In this document: positions 7,595 to 14,029 of the stretch, in pieces
Position numbering within the stretch: position 1 is the first letter of the stretch
How the letters are laid out: every line of letters begins with the position of its first letter
Virus record (IMG/VR): IMGVR_UViG_3300023196_003264
Location: 1-28,256 of that record
Origin: a virus
Reading direction: 5' to 3' (one strand)
DNA: 28,256 nucleotides
Notes under the pieces: generated by a model
What the model saw: the letters and a program-made list of their open reading frames with translations, nothing else
Databases searched by the model: none
Told to the model about the DNA's origin: nothing
Translations under genes and position numbers: made by a program

Positions 7595-7966
7595 ATGAGT
7601 AAAGTTGATAAAACATATGTATTTGAAAGTGTATTTACTTCTGGTGGAACTTCTGGTTCAACCGCTGATGATTATACTATTACCGCTGAACTTAGTGGTG
7701 ATACTCTAGAATTTACAAGATTGTCTGGTGGAACATATAATGTTGTTTTATCTGGGTTAACAGGTTCTACCGTTGCTGGTCCAATTACTTTTTCTGCGGA
7801 AACTCTTAGCGGAACTACAACTTATGTTGGTTATGGTGAGGTTGGTGCTTGTAAAATAAGAAGAATAATTACTACTTCTGGGGCTACTTATTCAGCATTT
7901 TGGTCCAACGGTGAAGAAGATTTAGATAAAATTTGGGTAAATAGGTATACTTACTCGTATTTTTAA
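7595..7966 (+). CDS. Small virion-associated protein, function unknown
   Basis: 123 residues, rich in threonine, serine and glycine, with short alternating strands (YTITAELSGDTLEFTRLSGG, then VVLSGLTGSTVAGPITFSAE). This composition is shared with the large appendage proteins downstream and is typical of beta-structured virion parts. No cysteine motif or transmembrane segment. It follows the longer paralogue by 27 nt, with a purine-rich GAGAGAG 4 nt before the ATG. That is one of the few places in the window with something like a Shine-Dalgarno sequence. A cap, decoration or small fibre role is possible. Confidence 0.6.
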   Translation: MSKVDKTYVFESVFTSGGTSGSTADDYTITAELSGDTLEFTRLSGGTYNVVLSGLTGSTVAGPITFSAETLSGTTTYVGYGEVGACKIRRIITTSGATYSAFWSNGEEDLDKIWVNRYTYSYF

Positions 7967-7984
7967 TATTTATTGTATATTTAT
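7966..7984 (+). promoter_or_regulatory. Two ATATTTAT elements, 11 bp apart
   Basis: Octamers at 7966-7973 and 7977-7984 are spaced by one helical turn. The second ends exactly 37 nt before the ATG at 8022, the same distance as at the sheath and tube genes. The 37-nt leader is almost pure A/T with a run of ten adenines. Strong expression of the downstream gene is inferred. Confidence 0.6.
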
Positions 7985-8021
7985 TAATAACACATAAATT
8001 AAAAAAAAAATAAATTAAAAA

Positions 8022-9710
8022 ATGGCAATAAATCACACAGACGTATCCGTAGCCGCTAATGGCGATATTAGATGGACGGGAGGCGCAACTCCAAATTACA
8101 CAGTATTAGAGCTACACAGATTCTTAGGGGCTTTAGCGGATGATGCTTCATCTATAAATGATGACTTTGTGGATATTACCCGTGATACACCTTCTGATAG
8201 AAGTACGGATAATATTATCACACTTCTTACGACTTATAACATCGATGATACGATGGGTGAACACTTATATGATGGTTCAATTTCACAATCTTCGGGTGCT
8301 GTATTATATTCAGGACTAAGAGTGTTAGGTGCGGTAAATAATACTGACACACAATTGATGGTGATTCAAGATAATGACCTTTACCAATTTACTACTACCG
8401 ATACGGCACCTTTCTGGGGTACTCAAGCGACTGGTGGTTATAATGGTGATTCAGTAGCGGGTATCTTAATGCGTTGTTTAATTAAATCTAGAACAGGTGG
8501 TACAGATATTGATGGTAAAAGAATTAGAGTGCAAGCGAGACATTGGGGAGATACTTATGATTTCTTCAACGTGTCACTAGGACAAGGTGAATCGGTGGCT
8601 GCGATTGGTACAACGCCAGATGCGCAAAATACAACTGATTATTCAGCTGTAACCGCATATACACATACAGTAAACACAACTGAAGGATATAACCTTATTG
8701 ACCTTAATAATGGTAATGGTCCTGAACCTTACTATTCATTATGGACTTATGGTGCTGATACATCAGGTGATGGACTTAAAGGTGTATGGGAATGGATAAA
8801 AGCCGAATCGGGTAACGGAACTGCTTCAACTCTTTATGGACAGCCAGGTGAATTATTCTTGGGTGTTACTCATGAATTTTTTATAAATACTCCAACAGGA
8901 ACATGGCAAGAGCCAGAAGTTGTTGGTTGGTCTGCTGGTACAGGTAATTTATTAGCGATTGATAGTACAACTGCTGGTACTGTTATGTGGATACAACTTT
9001 TAACTGGTGTAATTCCAGTTAATGAGGCGATATCTGGTGTAACATCATCTGCGACTGCTCAAGTAAGTTCGACAGCCGCTAAAACGATTCCTAAGACTTT
9101 CTTAGGTTCATATACGGGTTCACTTATTGGCGCATTCGGTGTGGGTGTTGATTCTGATGATTTAGTTGCGACTGATACAATTCAAGATTTATCAGGTACA
9201 ACTCAAACACCTCCGAACAACGTAACATTTACTGTTTCAGGTCTTGTGGATATAGAAGATAGATTACTTGTAGGTCCAAGAACTGGTTCAACACTTAACG
9301 TAAATCAAATGCAATCAACTGCGGTTTCAACAAATGACCAAACTATTACAATGTTTGCTTCTATTCCAACTGATACACCAACTTCTGGTACAATTAGAGT
9401 GTTGGGTGATGGTGGTGTATATAATAGAATTAAATATTCAGCATATACTGGAACTGATTTCGCACTAAGTGGGGATTCTTTTGCTCCTGACAATGTTACC
9501 AATGGTGCGGCAGCATATGTGACATATATTGATAAAGATGTTACTAACACTGGTGGTACAGAATCATTTACAACAGTATTCGATACTACTAGACTTTTAT
9601 TCGTAAGGGTAAGAGATGGTAAATCAACACCGATTAAAACATTCGAGTCACAAGCTACATTAGCTTCAACGGGTGGTTCAACCGTGGCTTCGAGGATTAC
9701 TGATGAGTAA
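8022..9710 (+). CDS. Major virion appendage or decoration protein, unknown class
   Basis: 562 residues with a composition dominated by Thr, Ser, Gly, Asp and Asn and almost no lysine or cysteine, as in secreted or virion beta proteins. The N-terminal part (residues 1-130) has helical content (LELHRFLGALADDASSINDD). The middle holds aromatic stretches such as RHWGDTYDFFNVSLGQGES and EWIKAESGNG. The C-terminal 250 residues are serial beta strands ending SRITDE. No enzymatic motif. It has its own doubled late-promoter-like element with the 37-nt leader otherwise used for sheath and tube, suggesting high copy number. It is followed by a strong terminator-like hairpin, so it is probably monocistronic. 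A fibre, collar or capsid decoration role remains open. Confidence 0.7.
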   Translation: MAINHTDVSVAANGDIRWTGGATPNYTVLELHRFLGALADDASSINDDFVDITRDTPSDRSTDNIITLLTTYNIDDTMGEHLYDGSISQSSGAVLYSGLRVLGAVNNTDTQLMVIQDNDLYQFTTTDTAPFWGTQATGGYNGDSVAGILMRCLIKSRTGGTDIDGKRIRVQARHWGDTYDFFNVSLGQGESVAAIGTTPDAQNTTDYSAVTAYTHTVNTTEGYNLIDLNNGNGPEPYYSLWTYGADTSGDGLKGVWEWIKAESGNGTASTLYGQPGELFLGVTHEFFINTPTGTWQEPEVVGWSAGTGNLLAIDSTTAGTVMWIQLLTGVIPVNEAISGVTSSATAQVSSTAAKTIPKTFLGSYTGSLIGAFGVGVDSDDLVATDTIQDLSGTTQTPPNNVTFTVSGLVDIEDRLLVGPRTGSTLNVNQMQSTAVSTNDQTITMFASIPTDTPTSGTIRVLGDGGVYNRIKYSAYTGTDFALSGDSFAPDNVTNGAAAYVTYIDKDVTNTGGTESFTTVFDTTRLLFVRVRDGKSTPIKTFESQATLASTGGSTVASRITDE

Positions 9711-9741
9711 TTACTAGATTCACAGAAAATAGTTTACAATT

Positions 9742-9783
9742 ATCCTTATCTTATTATATTTATTAATAAGATAAGGATTTTTT
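9742..9783 (+). terminator. Terminator-like hairpin whose loop contains the promoter-like octamer
   Basis: A perfect 15-bp stem (9742-9756 with 9764-9778) encloses the 7-nt loop TATTTAT and is followed by a T6 run to 9783. It fits an intrinsic terminator for the 562-residue gene. The late-promoter-like octamer occupies the loop and one adjoining stem base. Confidence 0.75.
9756..9763 (+). promoter_or_regulatory. ATATTTAT element in a terminator loop
   Basis: The octamer coincides with the loop of the hairpin at 9742-9778 and lies 30 nt before the ATG at 9794. Messages starting here would carry only the 3' arm of the hairpin and could not refold it. Confidence 0.5.
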
Positions 9784-9793
9784 AATTGTGGAT

Positions 9794-10252
9794 ATGAGTA
9801 AAAAAAATATAAATAAATGTGGAGATTGTACCTTGTGTTGTGTTGTTTTTCCTGTTAAGGAATTAAAAAAGACATTTAATACACCTTGTTCGTTATTATG
9901 TAGTACTGGGTGTAGTATTTATAATAATAGACCAAAAGAATGTTCTGATTATTATTGTGCTTGGGTTCAAGAAGATAATGTTACGGTAGAACTAAGACCA
10001 GATAAATGTGGAATAATGTTCACCAAATTAGATGAACGAATTATGTTTGGTCTGATTGACCCAAATAATACGCCCAGTGAAATGGGAATTATGCAGATAC
10101 ATGCATTTGTTGACCAAGGATATTCAGTTGTAATGTCTAGTAAACATAGAAAGGATAATAAATTTTTTATCAACTCAGAACATAAAGAAGAAGATATAAG
10201 AAATGAATTTCAAATATATATAATAGAATATTATGGCGACTTACGGGACTGA
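9794..10252 (+). CDS. YkgJ-type cysteine-cluster protein (putative metal-binding)
   Basis: 152 residues from ATG 9794; an in-frame GTG at 9788 would add two residues. The first 57 residues carry nine cysteines in the YkgJ/UPF0153 pattern: C9-x2-C12-x2-C15-C16, then C32, C36, C40, the conserved I-Y-x-x-R-P-x-x-C50, and C55. This family is thought to bind zinc or an iron-sulfur cluster, but its biochemical role is not settled. The C-terminal 95 residues have no recognised motif. It heads an operon with the next appendage gene, whose start overlaps its last 20 nt, and is expressed from the octamer in the preceding terminator loop. It could modify or help assemble a neighbouring virion protein; that is inference only. 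Confidence 0.8.
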   Translation: MSKKNINKCGDCTLCCVVFPVKELKKTFNTPCSLLCSTGCSIYNNRPKECSDYYCAWVQEDNVTVELRPDKCGIMFTKLDERIMFGLIDPNNTPSEMGIMQIHAFVDQGYSVVMSSKHRKDNKFFINSEHKEEDIRNEFQIYIIEYYGDLRD

Positions 10253-12080
10253 TTTAGTATTATTAGCAACTGGTTCAGATGCAGAGAGTGGAACTTGGGT
10301 GGAACTTGAGTCACCTTATAATGCTGGTGGTGGACCAGGTATTGACCCAGAGAACTTTATTCAAGGTAGCAATTCCTTTTCCCAATCTATGGGTAATAAA
10401 TTTGCTGTTGGTAAATCAGTGGCTTTTGATGCTGGTTCAGATATTAGTGGTTCATTTGGTACTGGGGATGTAGTTTTGGCTTGGGTATTCTTTATTGCGG
10501 GGTCTAACCTTTATGATTATGCCACAACGGGTGGTCATAGATTTGGTATTTCTGCGGATTCTATTGGTGTACCATCTGGTTTGGATATGTGGTTCATTAG
10601 TGGTGATGATAGACCACCAAACCCAGAAGGCGGGTGGTGGAACGTTGCTATCGACCCAACACACCCAACCGATGCCACAGCAAGTGGTGGAAATGGTGGC
10701 GTATATTGGTATTTCGGTTCAATACTTGAGGGTATGAGAGCTGCGATTTCAAAAGGAACGCCACATGCTGTGGATGTTATGAGAATGGGTAGAGGTGAAA
10801 TTTATTGTACTGGTACAGACGCTACTTTTAGTGGTATGTCAGCCACAAATGATAGTAATACAAATAAATGGGGTCTATTTAAAGATACTGGTGGTGGTAC
10901 TTACCAATGGAAAGGGTTGATGTCACTTGGACAATCTGGAACAACAACAACGTTTACTGACTCTAATAAAACAATAGTAATTGATGACACTGAAAAAGTT
11001 TATAAATCATTTAATAAAGTTGAAATAAGACATACTGGTTCTACTATTACATTAACTAATATATCTTTTACATCAAAAGGAACAACATCCCCAGGTCAAT
11101 TTGAAATGGTTGAAGACTCTACATTAACGATGGATGGTTGTAGTTTTAATAATTTGGATACGTTTATTTTTCAATCAAATGGTACTATAACTAATACGAA
11201 TTTTAATTCATGTGCACAAATAACCCAAAGTGGGGCTACATTAACTGCTTGTAACTTTAATACTTTCACATCTGGAAGTACTTTAGTTACTGATAGTTTA
11301 GAATTAATAACTGATTGTACATTTACTAGTGATGGGTCAAACCATGCTATTGAATTAATTGATATTGGTGATGGAACTTTGGATTGGAATAATACCCTTG
11401 ATTCTTATGTGGTGGGGGCTTCGGGTTCTCCAGCTGCAACTGGGGCAACTGGGAATGAAGCTATTTATGTTACAGAAACTAGTGGTACTTTAACTATTAA
11501 TGTAGGTGCTGGTTATTCAATACCATCAATAAGAACCAATGGTGTAGTAGTAAATGTTGTTGCGGGTCAAGTTACGACATTAATTACCGCAACTGATATT
11601 TCAGATTCATCGTTAATTCAAAGTGCTAGAGTGATAGTAGAAGCGTTTTCAGGTGGGACAGCTGATTATAGAGAACCAGTTTCAATAACTGATGATGGAG
11701 TTGGTGCGGCTACTGTAACCGATTCAGGTCACCAAATTATTGTTGGGGATAAAGTTAGAATATTAGGTGCTGTCCAAGAGGAATATAATGGGGTAAAAGA
11801 AATAACGGGTACAACATCTACCACTTATAAGTTTGCCACTAGCGGAACTCCAGTAACTCCAGCAACGGGGTCACCAACCGCTACCATAGTATACATAGAT
11901 GGTGAAACTGATGTTAATGGTGAAATATCAGATACAAGGACTCATGGGTCAGACCAACCTGTTAGAGGTAGAGTTCGAAGGGCTACTAGCGGTACGTTAT
12001 ATAAAACGTCACCTATTGTAGGTACGATTGATAGTGTTTCTGGGGTGAGTTTGGTAGTTCAAATGATTCCAGATGAATAA
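10233..12080 (+). CDS. Large virion appendage protein, beta-helix-like
   Basis: 615 residues, beginning inside the YkgJ-type gene (20-nt overlap). The N-terminal 200 residues include aromatic, glycine-rich segments (GGWWNVAID, GGVYWYFGS) that could be a jelly-roll or lectin-like domain. Residues of roughly 260-400 show repeated short strand-turn units with periodic N/S/T/C positions (LTMDGCSFNNLDTFIFQSNG, TNTNFNSCAQITQSGATL), typical of a right-handed beta helix. The C-terminal part has Ig-like strands with YREPVSITDDG and ends VVQMIPDE. No catalytic residues are identified. A tail-fibre or baseplate-appendage role is inferred from fold-like repeats and neighbours. Confidence 0.7.
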   Translation: MATYGTDLVLLATGSDAESGTWVELESPYNAGGGPGIDPENFIQGSNSFSQSMGNKFAVGKSVAFDAGSDISGSFGTGDVVLAWVFFIAGSNLYDYATTGGHRFGISADSIGVPSGLDMWFISGDDRPPNPEGGWWNVAIDPTHPTDATASGGNGGVYWYFGSILEGMRAAISKGTPHAVDVMRMGRGEIYCTGTDATFSGMSATNDSNTNKWGLFKDTGGGTYQWKGLMSLGQSGTTTTFTDSNKTIVIDDTEKVYKSFNKVEIRHTGSTITLTNISFTSKGTTSPGQFEMVEDSTLTMDGCSFNNLDTFIFQSNGTITNTNFNSCAQITQSGATLTACNFNTFTSGSTLVTDSLELITDCTFTSDGSNHAIELIDIGDGTLDWNNTLDSYVVGASGSPAATGATGNEAIYVTETSGTLTINVGAGYSIPSIRTNGVVVNVVAGQVTTLITATDISDSSLIQSARVIVEAFSGGTADYREPVSITDDGVGAATVTDSGHQIIVGDKVRILGAVQEEYNGVKEITGTTSTTYKFATSGTPVTPATGSPTATIVYIDGETDVNGEISDTRTHGSDQPVRGRVRRATSGTLYKTSPIVGTIDSVSGVSLVVQMIPDE

Positions 12081-12092
12081 AAATAAAAAACG

Positions 12093-12425
12093 ATGAAAAA
12101 AATAGAAGATTTAATTAAAGCGGAACATATAGAAGAAGATATCAAGGATGATTTATTATTGGATATTGAAGAATTAAGGTATAAACATATCTTACTTAGG
12201 AATTTGCAAAAAATTGCAATAGGGGAGATTAATAAATTAGAAAATAAAAATGTATCCTTAAATAAAGAAATAACTGAACTTAGGGAATCAATCAAAGCTT
12301 TGACTGAAAATAACGCTATTAATCAAAAACTGATGATTGGTGCCTTAACCAATAATAACGCAATGAAGGATGACTATCGTAATAGGATTCAAGATTTAGA
12401 AAAACAATTAAAGGATAAAGAATAA
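12093..12425 (+). CDS. Small coiled-coil protein
   Basis: 110 residues that are almost wholly helical and highly charged. From about residue 45 leucine, isoleucine and asparagine fall in heptad-like positions (KLENKNVSLNKEITELRESI, then IQDLEKQLKDKE at the end), indicating a coiled coil. There is no cysteine, signal peptide or membrane segment. The gene sits 12 nt after one appendage gene and 7 nt before another, so it is co-transcribed with both. Its role could be trimerisation, assembly chaperoning or a short structural rod; none is proven. Confidence 0.7.
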   Translation: MKKIEDLIKAEHIEEDIKDDLLLDIEELRYKHILLRNLQKIAIGEINKLENKNVSLNKEITELRESIKALTENNAINQKLMIGALTNNNAMKDDYRNRIQDLEKQLKDKE

Positions 12426-12432
12426 ATAAGTA

Positions 12433-13701
12433 ATGGCAGTATCAGGACTTACCATAACATGGGCAACAAAAGTAATAAATGTTGCTAAAACATATTTAAC
12501 AGCAACTGCAAATCCAACTTCTTTTAATCTAGATACTGACACATTTAGATTAGATTTAAAGGATTTGGAAGATGATGAAGAAGGTATAGTTTATCTAGAT
12601 ACTCATCAACATAATACTGAAGTTCCTTTAGGTGGTATTATTTATGCGAGGGTAATTGAAATCATCAATGGTTATACAATTACATTCGAAGATGGGCAAT
12701 ATGCTATTAACTTATTTGGTTCTAACAATAATATAGGTGATGTTGTAAATCTAAACCAAGTTTCAGTAAGAACCAATAACTCAGCTGGTTTGATTGTTGA
12801 CCCAGGTATTTCAGAGTCTCTAGATTATGGTGATGCTATTATTTATGATGAAATTAGTGGCACAACTGGAACTCGACACCCAATAGGTACATGGGCAAGC
12901 CCTGTTAATAATATACCAGATTTAAAAGAGTTAATGTCATTTTATGGTAGAAGTAATGTTATTCTTATTAATAGCATGACCGCAACCGAAAATTTTTTAG
13001 ATGTTTCATTTAGATGTTTCACAAATGATGAATATATTGATGCTAATGGTTTTAGCTTTATTGATTCATCATTTACTAATATAGAATTAAGGGGTGATTT
13101 TAATCATAGTAATGTTGATGCTGATAAGTGTACAATCGTTAATGTTCAAAACTTAGGCGGGATTATGAATAATTGTAACCTAACTGGAACTATAATTATG
13201 TCTTCAGCACATCCTTTAACAATAAAACATTCGGTGTCGGCAATCCCAGGCACTGTCTCACCAATTATAGATATGGTAAATGGTTTGCCAACATTATTGA
13301 ATCTTAGAAATTATTCTGGTGGTATTAAAATTATTAATTGTGATGTGAGTGGTGATACTGCAACGCTAGAGATGGCTCAAGGTAAAATTCATTTGGAACC
13401 ATCAAACATTGATGGGTTAATAGATTGTAGAGGGGTTGCTCTGTTAAATGATAATACAAGTGGGACGACTGTTATTACTACAGCATTATTGGACCCATCA
13501 AATATATCTTTAAGCGGTGGCACATTTACTGGGGATACGGAACAAATTGCGGCTGCTGTTTGGGATAAATTAACTGCTGACCATCAAATTGGTGGAAGTT
13601 TTGGTAAATTATTAACTGATTTAATAGTCAAAGCTGATTTACACCAACATACTTTAAATGTGAATACTGACCTACTAAACAATAAACCAAATAATCCATA
13701 A
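12433..13701 (+). CDS. Virion appendage protein with conserved N-terminal attachment-like domain
   Basis: 422 residues. The first 120 carry a pattern I associate with tail or appendage proteins of many marine phages: FRLDLKDLEDDEEGIVYLDT, then NGYTITFEDGQYAINLFGSN and the NSAGLI end. It probably anchors the protein to the virion. Residues of roughly 165-340 are beta-helix-like repeats (IDSSFTNIELRGDFNHSNVD, GGIMNNCNLTGTIIMSS). Near the C-terminus is AAAVWDKL, a motif frequent at the ends of phage fibre-like proteins, and then a short helical tail. It is the last gene of the operon that starts at 9794. The precise appendage is not identifiable from sequence alone. Confidence 0.7.
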   Translation: MAVSGLTITWATKVINVAKTYLTATANPTSFNLDTDTFRLDLKDLEDDEEGIVYLDTHQHNTEVPLGGIIYARVIEIINGYTITFEDGQYAINLFGSNNNIGDVVNLNQVSVRTNNSAGLIVDPGISESLDYGDAIIYDEISGTTGTRHPIGTWASPVNNIPDLKELMSFYGRSNVILINSMTATENFLDVSFRCFTNDEYIDANGFSFIDSSFTNIELRGDFNHSNVDADKCTIVNVQNLGGIMNNCNLTGTIIMSSAHPLTIKHSVSAIPGTVSPIIDMVNGLPTLLNLRNYSGGIKIINCDVSGDTATLEMAQGKIHLEPSNIDGLIDCRGVALLNDNTSGTTVITTALLDPSNISLSGGTFTGDTEQIAAAVWDKLTADHQIGGSFGKLLTDLIVKADLHQHTLNVNTDLLNNKPNNP

Positions 13702-13733
13702 TAGGTTGTTAGGGTGATTTATTCATATTTATA

Positions 13734-13892
13734 TTATAGGTCGTCACCATAGATGTCTTTAGCTTTTTTACAAGCATCTCGAATTAATTTCTCGACATAC
13801 CCAAACATTTTAAGACCATTATCATTACAATAATCTTTTAAAATTTTGTGCGTTGCGGGAGTTATTTTCAAGTTTTTACTACGTTTCAACAT
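13734..13892 (-). CDS. Tiny ribbon-helix-helix-type DNA-binding protein
   Basis: 52 residues, between two plus-strand virion genes. After a basic start (MLKRSKN) comes a strand LKITPATH, a helix KILKDYCNDNG, a turn, and a second helix KMFGYVEKLIRDACKKA. This is the Arc/CopG/MetJ ribbon-helix-helix layout, with the typical 'ITPATHKILKDY' opening. Such proteins act as dimeric repressors that insert a two-stranded sheet into the major groove. A TATAAT hexamer lies 7 nt before the ATG, so the mRNA would have little or no leader. Two inverted repeats and a tandem 11-bp repeat lie just upstream, between this gene and the sheath gene, and are natural operator candidates. Confidence 0.65.
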   Translation of the reverse strand: MLKRSKNLKITPATHKILKDYCNDNGLKMFGYVEKLIRDACKKAKDIYGDDL

Positions 13893-13905
13893 GTCTTTTA
13901 TTATA

Positions 13906-13936
13906 AGTATGACAAAAGGCAGACAAAAGTCATACT
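13906..13936. repeat. Inverted repeat AGTATGAC/GTCATACT with tandem 11-mers inside
   Basis: AGTATGAC (13906-13913) and its complement (13929-13936) are separated by 15 nt. Overlapping them, GACAAAAGGCA (13911-13921) and GACAAAAGTCA (13922-13932) form a direct repeat phased by 11 bp, about one helical turn. This lies 14 nt upstream of the small DNA-binding gene's start and suits an autoregulatory operator. Confidence 0.45.
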
Positions 13937-13938
13937 AA

Positions 13939-13963
13939 TTATGATGTATTACATACATCATAA
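13939..13963. repeat. 25-bp perfect palindrome upstream of the sheath gene
   Basis: TTATGATGTAT (13939-13949) and its exact complement ATACATCATAA (13953-13963) are separated by TAC. The palindrome lies 22 nt upstream of the sheath's late-promoter-like element and 47 nt upstream of the divergent small DNA-binding gene. It could be a protein-binding operator or a transcribed hairpin. Confidence 0.5.
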
Positions 13964-13984
13964 AAACTTTTGCTTTTTATTTAC

Positions 13985-13992
13985 ATATTTAT
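13985..13992 (+). promoter_or_regulatory. ATATTTAT element for the tail sheath gene
   Basis: Ends exactly 37 nt before ATG 14030. The leader contains AAATAAACAATT at the same offset at which the tube gene leader has AAATAAACGATT, suggesting a shared translation-enhancing leader. Confidence 0.65.
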
Positions 13993-14029
13993 TTAGAAAT
14001 AAACAATTACAAATTAAAAATATTAAATT

